Below are positions 24,437 through 32,937 of a DNA stretch of 64,000 nucleotides, piece after piece; within the stretch, counting starts at the first letter, position 1; every line of letters begins with the position of its first letter. Source of the DNA: Aquariibacter albus (GTDB lineage: Bacteria > Pseudomonadota > Gammaproteobacteria > Burkholderiales > Burkholderiaceae_C); the NCBI RefSeq assembly GCF_014145335.1, contig NZ_JACIVI010000001.1:62001-126000 (forward strand), given 5' to 3'. Below the pieces are notes generated by a model that was not told where the DNA came from, searched no databases, and saw only the letters and a program-made list of their open reading frames with translations. A program made the position numbers and the translations under genes.

Positions 24437-24766
24437 GATGACTCCGAAAGTTTGTGTGGGAGGTGGATCCGGGAAGACCCTGAGACCATCATAGAAGGGA
24501 ATGAATCCCATTGAAAATCGATGGAAAAGGGAATAATTCCCGACCCAATCCGCCCAGGTCACGCTTGACACAGGGGTCATCGGGTGTGCCGCCGTCATGG
24601 GGGAGCCCTCCGACCCTTGCCCGTCCCCGGGTCAAGCCCTAGGCCATCCGGCATATTGCCGGAGGCGGGCTGGGCTGAAACCATCGAGCGCTGAAGTCAC
24701 CGGTAACGCCCGGCGCCCCGGCCAAGCGCCGGACCGCCGGAGGCGCCGCCCCGGCCCCCCGCCACG
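24437..24766. other. Intergenic region between divergent PepSY and MBL genes
   Basis: This 330-nt stretch separates two divergent genes. It is AT-richer near 24480-24540, where the palindromes sit. GC-rich sequence follows to 24766, with no gene, RNA or clear terminator that I can recognise. Confidence 0.6.
24497..24541. promoter_or_regulatory. Paired GGGAAT palindromes upstream of the PepSY gene
   Basis: GGGAATAATTCCC at 24529-24541 is a perfect 6-bp dyad around one base. GGGAATGAATCCC at 24497-24509 is an imperfect copy. Their starts are 32 bp apart, about three helical turns. They fit an operator pair for a dimeric regulator of the PepSY gene. The regulator is not identified. Confidence 0.45.
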
Positions 24767-25789
24767 ATGCACGTCTCCAGCCCTGTCACCCCATTCCGCC
24801 GCCCGTCCCCGAGGGGCTGCAGCCGCCGCAGCCTGCTGACGGGGCTGATCGCCTGGACCGGGGGGTCGGCGGTCCGGGCAGCTCGTACCGAGCTGGAAGC
24901 GCTCGTGCTCGATCCGCTGCCGCAGCCCGAGGCGCGAGAGCTCGCGCCCGGGGTCTACTGGGTGCCGGGCCTGCCCGGCGAGGTCGACGGCCGCAACGTC
25001 GGACGCACCGGCAACACCGGGTTCATCGTCGGGCCGCAGGGGGTCCTGGCCCTCGATGCCGGGGTATCGCGCCGGCATGGTGAGGCCCTGCTGGCCTGCA
25101 TCGCCCGGGTCACCGACCGGCCCGTCCGTCGCCTGCTGATCACGCATGCGCGGCAGGAATTCCTGTTCGGGGCGGCGGCTTTCCGTGCCCGCGGCATTCC
25201 GGTGAGCATGCAGCGCGCCACCGCCGGCCTGATGGCCTCGCGCTGCGAGGGCTGTCTCGACACCCTGCGCGTGCTGCTGGGCGAGGACCACATGGCCGGC
25301 ACCCAGATGTTCCGCCCCGACCAGCTGCTCGACGGCTCGGGGCCCCTGCAGGACGAGATCGGCAGGCCGGTGCGCCTGCTGAGCTGGGGCCATGCCAGCG
25401 GGCCGGGCGACTCGGCCGTGCTGGACGAAACCAGCCACATCGTCTTCACCGGGGGCCTCTGCGATCACCTGCGCGTGCCCGACCTGCAGGATGCCCGGCT
25501 CCAGGGGTGGCGGGATGCCCTGGCGGCGCTGCGCGAGCTGCGCCCCCGCCGCGTGGTCCCGGGTCACGGTCCGGCGGGCGACGCGGCGGTGATCGACGCG
25601 GTCGACGATTACCTGCGCGCGCTCGAACAACGCCTGAGCCAGCTGCTCGATGCGGGGGCACCGCTCAGCGAAGTCGCCGAACGAGCGGAGCTGCCCGCCT
25701 ATGCCGGCTGGGACCAGTACGACGTCATCCACCGCCGCAACGCGGCCCTGCTGTTTCTGCGGCTTGAGCATGCGCAGCTGCTGCGCTGA
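24767..25789 (+). CDS. Quinoprotein-relay-type metallo-beta-lactamase-fold protein
   Basis: A 340-residue exported protein. A Tat-like N-terminus (CSRRSLLTGLIAW) is followed by an MBL-fold domain (GNTGFIVGPQGVLALDAGVS near 82-101). It resembles the quinoprotein relay system zinc metallohydrolases (SoxH-like). The canonical HxHxDH metal motif is replaced by ITHARQEFLFG, so only its first His remains. The later GHASGPGDS and VPGHGP are kept. Zinc binding and hydrolase activity may thus be altered or lost. It heads a plus-strand run with the SoxYZ-like carrier 29 nt downstream. Confidence 0.75.
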   Translation: MHVSSPVTPFRRPSPRGCSRRSLLTGLIAWTGGSAVRAARTELEALVLDPLPQPEARELAPGVYWVPGLPGEVDGRNVGRTGNTGFIVGPQGVLALDAGVSRRHGEALLACIARVTDRPVRRLLITHARQEFLFGAAAFRARGIPVSMQRATAGLMASRCEGCLDTLRVLLGEDHMAGTQMFRPDQLLDGSGPLQDEIGRPVRLLSWGHASGPGDSAVLDETSHIVFTGGLCDHLRVPDLQDARLQGWRDALAALRELRPRRVVPGHGPAGDAAVIDAVDDYLRALEQRLSQLLDAGAPLSEVAERAELPAYAGWDQYDVIHRRNAALLFLRLEHAQLLR

Positions 25790-25818
25790 GCCGGTCCCCG
25801 CGCTTCCGAGAACGCCTC

Positions 25819-26679
25819 ATGAACCCTGAGCTGCCCCCATCGTCCCGACCCGCTGGCCTCTCGCGTCGCCTCGCCCTCGCCGGCCTGGGTGCGCTGGGCC
25901 TGAGTCCGACGCCCGCCGTGCGTGCCGCGCCCGGCGGCCTGCCGAGCCATGTGGGCCACGGCGACAGCTCGCCGCAATGGGAAGACCTGCGCGCCAGGCT
26001 CTGGGGCCGCGAGCCCATCGCCACCGGCGAGGCCAGCCAGGTGCAGCTCATCGTGCCACTGCGCGCGGCCTTCGGTGCCTCGGTGCCGGTCAAGGTGGTG
26101 TCCAAGCTGCCGCAGACCGAGGCCCTGCACGTGCGGCGCATGACCATCCTGGTCGACAAGAACCCCGCGCCCCTTGCCGCCGTGCTGGACCTGAGCCCGC
26201 GCATGGGTCAGGCCGACCTGGAAACCCGGCTGCGCGTCGACGAGTACGGTCATGTGCGTGTGGTCACCGAGCTGTCCGACGGCAGCCTGCACATGGATTC
26301 GCGCTACTGCAAGGTATCGGGGGGCTGCTCGGCCCCGCCGAACCGCGACCAGCTCCACAACATCGGCAAGACCGTCTTCCGCCTGCCCGAGGGCCTGAAG
26401 GCCGACGGGCCGACGCCCGCCGAGGTCTCGGTCGTGCATCCCAACGACACCGGCTTCGAGCTCAATCACATCACCGTGATGTACATCCCGCCGCACTACG
26501 TGCGCCTGATCAAGGTCAGCTACGACGGCGAACCGCTCTTCAATGCCGAAGTCGGCTTCTCGCTCAGCGAGAACCCCAGCCTGCGCTTCAAGCTGCTGGC
26601 CCGGCCCGGCGGCCGGCTGAACGCCGAGGTCGAGGACACCAAGGAAGGCCGTTTCCGCGGTCAGCTGGCCCTGGCCTGA
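25819..26679 (+). CDS. SoxYZ-like fused carrier protein
   Basis: A 286-residue periplasmic protein that joins a SoxY-like N-terminal part (VQLIVPLRAAFGASVPVKV, DSRYCKVSGGCSAPP near 158-172) to a SoxZ-like C-terminal part (HITVMYIPPHYVRLIKVSY, SENPSLRFKLL). It matches the quinoprotein dehydrogenase-associated SoxYZ-like carrier family. The Cys in SGGC is expected to carry the bound group. A signal peptide (RRLALAGLGALGL...VRAA) sends it to the periplasm. The substrate is unknown because no dehydrogenase gene is in the window. Confidence 0.85.
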   Translation: MNPELPPSSRPAGLSRRLALAGLGALGLSPTPAVRAAPGGLPSHVGHGDSSPQWEDLRARLWGREPIATGEASQVQLIVPLRAAFGASVPVKVVSKLPQTEALHVRRMTILVDKNPAPLAAVLDLSPRMGQADLETRLRVDEYGHVRVVTELSDGSLHMDSRYCKVSGGCSAPPNRDQLHNIGKTVFRLPEGLKADGPTPAEVSVVHPNDTGFELNHITVMYIPPHYVRLIKVSYDGEPLFNAEVGFSLSENPSLRFKLLARPGGRLNAEVEDTKEGRFRGQLALA

Positions 26680-26729
26680 ACCGCGCCCCCGGGACCGCGT
26701 CCATCCGTCCCCCTGCGCAGGAGCCCACG

Positions 26730-27293
26730 ATGCCGAGCGATGCCCCTTCCCCCCGTCGCCGCCAGCTGCTGGCCGCCGCCGCTGCGTTGGGCCTGGGGGC
26801 CGCGCACGCCGCCCCGGTCGCCGGCCCGCACGGCCTGCCGCCGGCCTATGGCGCGATGGTGCTGCAGCCGGCCACCCTGCCGCGCAGTGCCGAGTTCGAC
26901 CTCGGCCCCGCCCTGGCCCGTGCCCGCGCCGAGGGCAAGCGCCTCTACGTCTACCTGAACGCCGACGACTGTGCCTACTGCCGGCGCTACGAGGCCTTCC
27001 TCGCGGCCCATCACGCGGCGCTGAAGTCGCACTTCGCGCCCTACCTGCTCGTCGATCTGCGCAGCTCGCTGCGCGTGCCGGTGCGCGAACTGCGATTCAA
27101 GACGCCGGCCCTCGGCAGCCTGCCCTACATGGAGTACCAGAAGGCCATCGGCGACGAGCGCGCACGCCAGCTCGTCTACCCCAGCGTCTGGCTACTCGAC
27201 GCCCAGGGCCAGCCGCTGATGCAGATGCCGGCCGGTGCCGGCACCTTCGAGACCGTGCCCGAGCAGATCGAGGTGCTGCAGCTGGTGCAGTGA
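26730..27293 (+). CDS. Periplasmic thioredoxin-like protein
   Basis: A 187-residue exported protein with signal peptide (SPRRRQLLAAAAALGLGAAHA) and a thioredoxin fold. The redox motif is ADDCAYCRRYEAF (CAYC), and YPSVWLLDAQGQPL is the cis-Pro region. It follows the SoxYZ-like gene with AGGAG before the ATG. It most likely keeps the carrier or partner thiols reduced, as SoxW-type thioredoxins do in Sox systems. That partnership is inferred from adjacency. Confidence 0.82.
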   Translation: MPSDAPSPRRRQLLAAAAALGLGAAHAAPVAGPHGLPPAYGAMVLQPATLPRSAEFDLGPALARARAEGKRLYVYLNADDCAYCRRYEAFLAAHHAALKSHFAPYLLVDLRSSLRVPVRELRFKTPALGSLPYMEYQKAIGDERARQLVYPSVWLLDAQGQPLMQMPAGAGTFETVPEQIEVLQLVQ

Positions 27294-27363
27294 AGGCGGT
27301 CTGCGTCGGCCTGCGCATGCCCGTGCCCGCCGCCGCGTCGTCAAAGCCGGCTACAAAGGCGGG

Positions 27364-29313
27364 ATGCCTGAGACTGGACCCCGCTGGACGACGCGCCTGA
27401 TGCAGGCCTTCGAGACCCGAGTCGACCCCTACCCCGACAGTCCCCCCCCGCAGCCCCCGGCCACGCTGGCGGCCTTCCTCTGGGCCGGCACGGAGGGCAT
27501 GCGGCCCTGGCTGGCCGGCATGGTGCTGCTGACGGCCTGCATCGGGGCCTTCGAGGCCTGGCTCTTCGGCCTCATGGGCCAGGTGGTGGACCTGCTGGCC
27601 GCGGTCGATCGCAGCCAGCTCTGGTCCGCCCACGGCGAACTGCTGCTGGGCCTGGCGGGCCTGCTGCTGGCCAGCACGGCCGTGGTGGCCCTGCAGGTCG
27701 CGATCAAGCACCAGACCCTGGCCGGCAGCTTCCCGATGCGGCTGCGCTGGCAGTTCCACCGCCGCATGCTGGGCCAGAGCCTGGCCTTCTACAGCGACGA
27801 GTTCGCCGGCCGCATCGCGACCAAGGTGATGCAGGGCGCGCTGGCGGTGCGCGACACGGTCTTCATCGTCGGCGACATCCTGGTCTTCGTGACCCTCTAT
27901 TTCGCCACCATCGTCGGCGTGCTCGGTGGCCTGGCCCTGTGGCTGCTGCTGCCTTTCGCGCTGTGGTTGGCGGCCTACCTGCTGGCGGTGCGCCACTTCG
28001 TGCCGCGGCTCGGCCGCGCCGCCCAGGCCCAGGCCGATGCGCGTTCACTGATGACCGGCCGCATCACCGATGCCTACACCAACATCGCCACCGTCAAACT
28101 CTTCTCGCACGGCCAGCGCGAGGCCGGCCACGCGCGCGGCGCGATGCAGGACTTCCTCGTCACCGTGCACCGGCAAATGCGCCTGGTGACCGGCTTCGAG
28201 ATCGTCAATCACGGCCTGAGCATGCTGCTGATCGGCGGCACCGCCGGCACCGCGCTCTGGTTGTGGACGCAGCAGGCGGTCGGCCTGGGCGCGGTGGCCG
28301 CGGCCACCGCGATGGCGCTGCGGCTCAACGGCATGTCGCACTGGATCATGTGGGAGACGGCCTCGCTCTTCGAGCACATCGGCACCGCCCAGGATGCGAT
28401 GAACACCCTGTCGCGGCCGCACAGCGTGGTGGACCGGCCCGGCGCCCCGGCCCTGCAGGTGCAGCGCGGCGAGATCGTCTTCGAGCGCGTGGCCTTCAGC
28501 TACGGCCGCGCAGCCGATCCGGCTGCCGCCGGTCGTGGCCTGCGCATGCAGGACTTCAACCTGCACATCCGTCCCGGCGAGAAGATCGGCCTGGTCGGCC
28601 GTTCCGGCGCCGGCAAGAGCACGCTGGTGCACCTGCTGCTGCGCTTCTACGACCTGGAGGGCGGCCGCATCCTGATCGACGGCCAGGACATCGCCGGCGT
28701 CCGTCAGGACAGCCTGCGCGCGCAGATCGGCATGGTCACCCAGGACACCGCCCTGCTGCACCGCTCGGTGCGCGAGAACATCCTCTACGGCCGCCCCGAC
28801 GCCGACGAGGCCGCCCTGCATGCCGCCGCCGAGCGTGCGCAGGCGGCCGGCTTCATCGCCCAGCTGCGCGATGCCAAGGGCCGCAGCGGCTACGAGGCCC
28901 AGGTGGGCGAACGCGGCGTCAAGCTCAGCGGCGGCCAGCGCCAGCGCATCGCCATCGCGCGGGTGATGCTGAAGGATGCGCCCATCCTGCTGCTCGACGA
29001 GGCCACCAGTGCGCTCGACAGCGAGGTCGAGCAGGCCATCCAGGCCAGCCTCGGCGAGCTGATGGCCGGCAAGACCGTGGTCGCCATTGCGCACCGCCTG
29101 TCGACCATCGCCGCGATGGACCGCCTGGTGGTGATGGACCAGGGCCGCATCGTCGAGTCCGGCGACCACCGCAGCCTGCTGGCACGCGGCGGACTCTATG
29201 CGCGGCTCTGGGCCCACCAGAGCGGCGGCTTCCTCGGCGAGGACGATGACGAGGCGCCCGGGACAGTCTCTTCCGCCCCGCCTGCGGCCCCGACGGCCAC
29301 CGCGCACTCCTGA
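27364..29313 (+). CDS. ABC exporter, fused permease and ATPase
   Basis: A 649-residue half-transporter. An ABC membrane domain with six helices (about 45-340) precedes a nucleotide-binding domain (about 375-615). Motifs are Walker A VGRSGAGKST, Q-loop MVTQDTALL, signature LSGGQRQR, Walker B ILLLDEATSALDS and H-loop IAHRLST. It should work as a homodimer at the inner membrane. Relatives are annotated as multidrug or lipid exporters. The substrate is not evident. The start is the ATG at 27364 with AAAGG just upstream. It may be co-transcribed with the thioredoxin-like gene 70 nt upstream. Confidence 0.9.
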   Translation: MPETGPRWTTRLMQAFETRVDPYPDSPPPQPPATLAAFLWAGTEGMRPWLAGMVLLTACIGAFEAWLFGLMGQVVDLLAAVDRSQLWSAHGELLLGLAGLLLASTAVVALQVAIKHQTLAGSFPMRLRWQFHRRMLGQSLAFYSDEFAGRIATKVMQGALAVRDTVFIVGDILVFVTLYFATIVGVLGGLALWLLLPFALWLAAYLLAVRHFVPRLGRAAQAQADARSLMTGRITDAYTNIATVKLFSHGQREAGHARGAMQDFLVTVHRQMRLVTGFEIVNHGLSMLLIGGTAGTALWLWTQQAVGLGAVAAATAMALRLNGMSHWIMWETASLFEHIGTAQDAMNTLSRPHSVVDRPGAPALQVQRGEIVFERVAFSYGRAADPAAAGRGLRMQDFNLHIRPGEKIGLVGRSGAGKSTLVHLLLRFYDLEGGRILIDGQDIAGVRQDSLRAQIGMVTQDTALLHRSVRENILYGRPDADEAALHAAAERAQAAGFIAQLRDAKGRSGYEAQVGERGVKLSGGQRQRIAIARVMLKDAPILLLDEATSALDSEVEQAIQASLGELMAGKTVVAIAHRLSTIAAMDRLVVMDQGRIVESGDHRSLLARGGLYARLWAHQSGGFLGEDDDEAPGTVSSAPPAAPTATAHS

Positions 29314-29379
29314 AGCCGGAACCCTTGCTCCGACCGGCTGTCTCTCCGCCACCTCCTCCGCCCGACCCGGAGCTCCCGC

Positions 29380-29781
29380 ATGGCCCGCCCAACCGTCCCC
29401 CTGAACCCGCCGCCCTGCCGCAGGCCCGCCGCCCGGGGTCTGGCCTTCGCCTTGCTGGCTGCCGCGGCCTGGCCGCTGGCCGCACAGCCGGCGCCCGAGG
29501 CGGCGGCCTCCGATCCGGCCGCGCCCGAGCACTACCTGAGCGTCGAGAAGGACTTCACCTCGAACTGCGTCATCCGCAATGGCGTGCAGCTGCTGATCCG
29601 CAACACCCACCCGACCCGGACCGTGCGGGTCTGGCTGGAACGCACGCTGGCGGGTCGGCCGACGGGCGACCGCTCGCGCTCCGAGCTCAAGCCGGGGGCC
29701 GAAGCCGAGCCGCTGGGCTGCTCGGTCAGCAGCGATCAGCCGCAGGCCTGGCGCGTGGTCAAGGCGCAGTTCCTCGACTGA
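29380..29781 (+). CDS. Small secreted protein of unknown function
   Basis: A 133-residue protein with a signal peptide ending WPLAAQPA. The mature part is about 95 residues, predicted beta-rich, with two cysteines (TSNCVIRNG and PLGCSVSS) that could form a disulfide. I recognise no family. It follows the ABC exporter by 66 nt and converges with the next gene, also a small secreted protein. Confidence 0.65.
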   Translation: MARPTVPLNPPPCRRPAARGLAFALLAAAAWPLAAQPAPEAAASDPAAPEHYLSVEKDFTSNCVIRNGVQLLIRNTHPTRTVRVWLERTLAGRPTGDRSRSELKPGAEAEPLGCSVSSDQPQAWRVVKAQFLD

Positions 29782-29806
29782 GCGCCCGTCGCGTCCGCGG
29801 CCTGGT

Positions 29807-30199
29807 TCAGAAGCACTCGGACGGGTTGTTCGCCACCTGCAGGCGGCAGCTCCAGCGGAAGAGCTGGGCGCCGTGCTTGGCCGAGCGCTGGAACATCACC
29901 GTCGGCTCGCGCTCGATGGCTTCGGGCAGGGGCAGCCCCGGCGCCACGCCCTGGCTGTTCGTGTAGAAGCGGACGAAACAGCTCTCCTGGTCGCCGCAGA
30001 CGGCCGGAATCGCCTGGTCGTACCAGCTCCGCTCGCGGGCCTGGGCCTCCGGCACCAGGTAGTAGGCGACCTTGCCGAGGCGGCCGATCAGCTGCGGGGC
30101 GGTTTCGGCCGCCTCGGCCGGAGCCCTCAGGCCGTGGGGCAGCAGCAGGGCCGCGAGGAGGAGGGCAGGGTGCAGGCGGGGGCGGGGCAGCATGGGCAT
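29807..30199 (-). CDS. Small secreted protein of unknown function
   Basis: A 130-residue protein with signal peptide (about 1-30, ending PAEAAE). The mature part has four cysteines (VCGDQESCF, WSCRL and the penultimate Cys), which suggests two disulfides. No family is recognised. The ATG at 30199 has AGGAAGG about 10 nt upstream. A second ATG lies 6 nt later. It ends 25 nt from the converging small secreted gene, but the two do not look homologous. Confidence 0.65.
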   Translation of the reverse strand: MPMLPRPRLHPALLLAALLLPHGLRAPAEAAETAPQLIGRLGKVAYYLVPEAQARERSWYDQAIPAVCGDQESCFVRFYTNSQGVAPGLPLPEAIEREPTVMFQRSAKHGAQLFRWSCRLQVANNPSECF

Positions 30200-30305
30200 C
30201 GCGGATCAACCTTCCTGGCCGGGCCAGTGTGCAGAGCATCTCTTCGGACCCCGGCGCGCAGCCCGGCGTTGCTCCAGACTTACCCGCGGCCCGTGGGGTC
30301 GCGGC

Positions 30306-31376
30306 TCAGGCCGGGTCGTAGGCGAAGCAGGCCTGCACGATGCCGTGATCGGGGGTGCCGGTCGCGGCAGGGTCTTCGAGGTTCAGGTGGTCGTTGTAGA
30401 TCCGCAGGCCCTCGAAGCGCCACAGGCGCTGGCGCGAGCGGTCGTAGAAGGCCTGGGAGACGAGGATGTGGTCCAGCGAACCGTGTTCGCCCTGGTGGAT
30501 GTAGGTGTAGCTGACATCGCGCAGGCTGCGCTGGCCCTCCATCAGCTCGGTGGCATAGAGGCCGGTGGCGCTGCCGCCCTTGCGGTCGGCGCGCAGCAGC
30601 AGGTCGGGCTGGCCGGTGATCAGGGCCTGGGTGTTGCTGAGCCGGTCGTCGTTCAGGTCGCCCATCACCACCGTCGGCCGGCCCTCGGCCTTCATGCGTT
30701 CGGTCAGCAGCACGCGCAGCGCGGCGGCCTCGGCGGTGCGGCGGACGGTGGAGATCGCGCTGCCCAGGGCCTCGCGATGCGGCGCGAAGGCGGACGGATC
30801 GGCCCGGAACCAGGCTTCGCCGCCGACCTCCGTCGGTCCCTTGGACTTGAGGTGCGCCACGTGCACCTCCACCAGCGGCAGCCCCGGCGCCACGCGCAGG
30901 GCCAGGCGCAGCACCGGGCGCGAGAAGCCCTTGATCGTCACGGCGATCGCCGGGCTCTGCGGGTCCTCGCCCCCGCCGCTGCGCAGCTGCAGCTGCGGGG
31001 GGAAGCGCTCGATCCAGACCGGGGCCAGGGCCGGCTCGGCCACCGGGTCGATCGCCAGGCTGCGGTGCACGGCGGCGGCGCAGGCGATGCCCTGGCCGTT
31101 CAGCCCGGGGCGGGTGAGGAGCTGGTAGTCGCCGTCGAGGCCGGCCGCGCGGAAGGCGGCTTGCAGCGGCTCGGGATGCCACAGCTCCTGGAAGCCCCAG
31201 ACTTCGGCCTCCACGCCGCGCAGGGCCTGGGCCAGCCAGGCGATCTTGGCGGCGTACTGGGCCTCGGTCCAGCCCGGCCGGCCGTAGAGCGCACGGCCCG
31301 GCAGGTTCAGGTTGTAGAGGTTGCAGCTCGCGAAGCGGAGCGGCGTGTTGCGGCGCGGACGCGGGAGGGTGGCCAT
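30306..31376 (-). CDS. Endonuclease/exonuclease/phosphatase family protein
   Basis: A 356-residue cytoplasmic protein of the EEP fold. The core motifs are RFASCNLYNLNLP at the N-terminus, WGFQELWHPEPLQ with the metal-binding Glu near 65, VVMGDLNDDRLSN and SLDHILVSQAF. The terminal DHGIVQ supplies the last His. Members hydrolyse phosphodiester or phosphoester bonds. The substrate here is unknown. There is no signal peptide, unlike the secreted propeller protein upstream of it on the same strand. Confidence 0.82.
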   Translation of the reverse strand: MATLPRPRRNTPLRFASCNLYNLNLPGRALYGRPGWTEAQYAAKIAWLAQALRGVEAEVWGFQELWHPEPLQAAFRAAGLDGDYQLLTRPGLNGQGIACAAAVHRSLAIDPVAEPALAPVWIERFPPQLQLRSGGGEDPQSPAIAVTIKGFSRPVLRLALRVAPGLPLVEVHVAHLKSKGPTEVGGEAWFRADPSAFAPHREALGSAISTVRRTAEAAALRVLLTERMKAEGRPTVVMGDLNDDRLSNTQALITGQPDLLLRADRKGGSATGLYATELMEGQRSLRDVSYTYIHQGEHGSLDHILVSQAFYDRSRQRLWRFEGLRIYNDHLNLEDPAATGTPDHGIVQACFAYDPA

Positions 31377-31389
31377 CGGGTCGGCTCAT

Positions 31390-31428
31390 GCGAAGGGGGG
31401 CCGGCCATTCTGGCCGGCCCCCCTTCGC
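31390..31428. terminator. 18-bp perfect hairpin between the propeller and EEP genes
   Basis: GCGAAGGGGGGCCGGCCA (31390-31407) and its exact reverse complement (31411-31428) enclose a 3-nt loop. It lies 19 nt after the stop of the propeller gene and 14 nt before the EEP start. There is no U-run, so it may act as an mRNA 3'-end stabiliser or a partial terminator. Confidence 0.5.
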
Positions 31429-31446
31429 GCGGACCCCGGGGAGACC

Positions 31447-32937
31447 TCAGGGCCGCAGCATCGGCAGCGTGGCCTCGGCGTAGCCGATCTGCGCGGTGCG
31501 GTTGGTGGCGAAGCCGTGAAACCACATGCGCGCCTTGCCGTTTTCGAACACCACGCTGGGCGCGATCGGGCCGATGTTGTCGAAGCCGGTGGCGGACTTG
31601 CGCACGATGGGCTCCGGGTTGATCGTCCAGGGGCCGAAGGGGCTGCTGGCCTGGGCCACGCCGATCTCGTGCCCGGCCTCCCCGTTGAGCCGGGTGTGGA
31701 AGAGGTAGTAGCGGCCGTCCGGGCCCTGGGTGATGTCGACTTCCGCGATGCCGTCCTTCACGCCCGGGAAATCGGCGGCGGTCAGCACCGGCGTGCTGCG
31801 CTTGGTCCAGGTCCGGCCGTCCTTCGAAGTGGCGGCCAGCAGCGTGACGCCCGCCCCCTTCGGACAGTTGTAGAAGCAGTAGGCCGAATACAGCATGACC
31901 AGCTCGTTGTTGTAGACGACGAAGCTCGGGCTGCTGATCGCGTCGTTGTCGTAGCCGGCCGGGCTGGTCTTCAGCACCGGCTTGCCGCCATTGGCGCGCG
32001 TGAAGTGGATGCCATCGCTCGAGGTGGCCAGGCCGACCTCGGCCGGGAAGGACGCGAAGAAGCCGCCGCGGTCCAGGTAGCCGACGTAGTACAGCAGGTA
32101 CTCGTTCTTGAACTTCACCATGGCCGCGGATTCATGGGCGTCGTCCCACTGCCCCGGCCGGGTGGCGATCAGGCGGCTGGGCAGCGTGGTGTCGCCGGTG
32201 TTCACATCGCTCCAGCTCAGGCCGTCGGTCGAGCGGGCCAGGCAGATCGCGCCGCGCTGGCGGACGATGTCGTAGCAGTTGTAGGTCATGCGCAGCTCGC
32301 TGCCGACGCGCATCACGCTCGGGTCGCCGACCGCCGCATAGGGCCCGCTGAACACGGGTGCCAGCCGCTTCGACCAGGTCGCCCAGCCGGCCGTCGTGAC
32401 GGTCTGCCAGGTGCCGTCGCTGCTGACGCTGCTGTTGCTGGCCGGGCTGCGGGGACGCAGGCTCCAGCGCTGGTTGGCGCCGCCGCCATCGGTCCAGAAG
32501 CGCACATCGGTGAAATTGCCGCCATGCAGGTCGAGCACCAGGCTGAGCGCGGCGGCCGGGATGAAGCGGCCGGTGTTGCCGTCGATGTAGATCGACTGCA
32601 GCGCGCTGCCATTGCAGGCCTGAAGTTGCAGGGTCGTCCCGCTGACGACCGGATTCGCCGTCGCGCCCAGGCAGTAGCCGCCGAGCTTGAGCTGGTAGCT
32701 GCCATTCGCGTTGGGCACGACGACCAGGTTCTGGCTGGCCAGACCGCCATGGCACAGGCCGGCCTGCACGCCGGCCCCGGCCACCGGGGTGGCGGCCTGG
32801 CTCTGCAGGCAGAGGTCGCTGCGCTGCAGGTTGTAGACCTCCAGGCCCGTGATGTCGGCGGCCTGCGCACCGCCGCTCAGCAGCAGCAGGCCCAGGGTGG
32901 TGCAGCGCAGGGGCCGCGAAAGGGCGAGATGTTTCAT
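31447..32937 (-). CDS. Secreted GH43-like five-bladed beta-propeller with lectin module
   Basis: A 496-residue exported protein. A signal peptide (LLLLSGGAQAAD) leads a ricin-type beta-trefoil region (about 30-165, with SDLCLQSQA, GGYCLGATANP and NQRWSLRPR). A Ser/Asn linker follows, then a propeller of about 310 residues. The propeller has GDPSVMRVGSELRMTYNCYD, WDDAHESAAMVKF, SSPSFVVYNNELVM and DGIAEVDITQGPDG. The fold and spaced acidic residues fit GH43/GH32-like enzymes, but the catalytic set is not proven. It is about half identical in its propeller to the gene at 34842-36107. A polysaccharide substrate is inferred. Confidence 0.75.
   Translation of the reverse strand: MKHLALSRPLRCTTLGLLLLSGGAQAADITGLEVYNLQRSDLCLQSQAATPVAGAGVQAGLCHGGLASQNLVVVPNANGSYQLKLGGYCLGATANPVVSGTTLQLQACNGSALQSIYIDGNTGRFIPAAALSLVLDLHGGNFTDVRFWTDGGGANQRWSLRPRSPASNSSVSSDGTWQTVTTAGWATWSKRLAPVFSGPYAAVGDPSVMRVGSELRMTYNCYDIVRQRGAICLARSTDGLSWSDVNTGDTTLPSRLIATRPGQWDDAHESAAMVKFKNEYLLYYVGYLDRGGFFASFPAEVGLATSSDGIHFTRANGGKPVLKTSPAGYDNDAISSPSFVVYNNELVMLYSAYCFYNCPKGAGVTLLAATSKDGRTWTKRSTPVLTAADFPGVKDGIAEVDITQGPDGRYYLFHTRLNGEAGHEIGVAQASSPFGPWTINPEPIVRKSATGFDNIGPIAPSVVFENGKARMWFHGFATNRTAQIGYAEATLPMLRP

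Noticed and set aside
22666-24541. Lower-GC stretch as a prophage or genomic island
   Set aside because: No integrase, tRNA, direct repeats or phage genes flank it. Only the PEP-CTERM gene and short intergenic parts differ.
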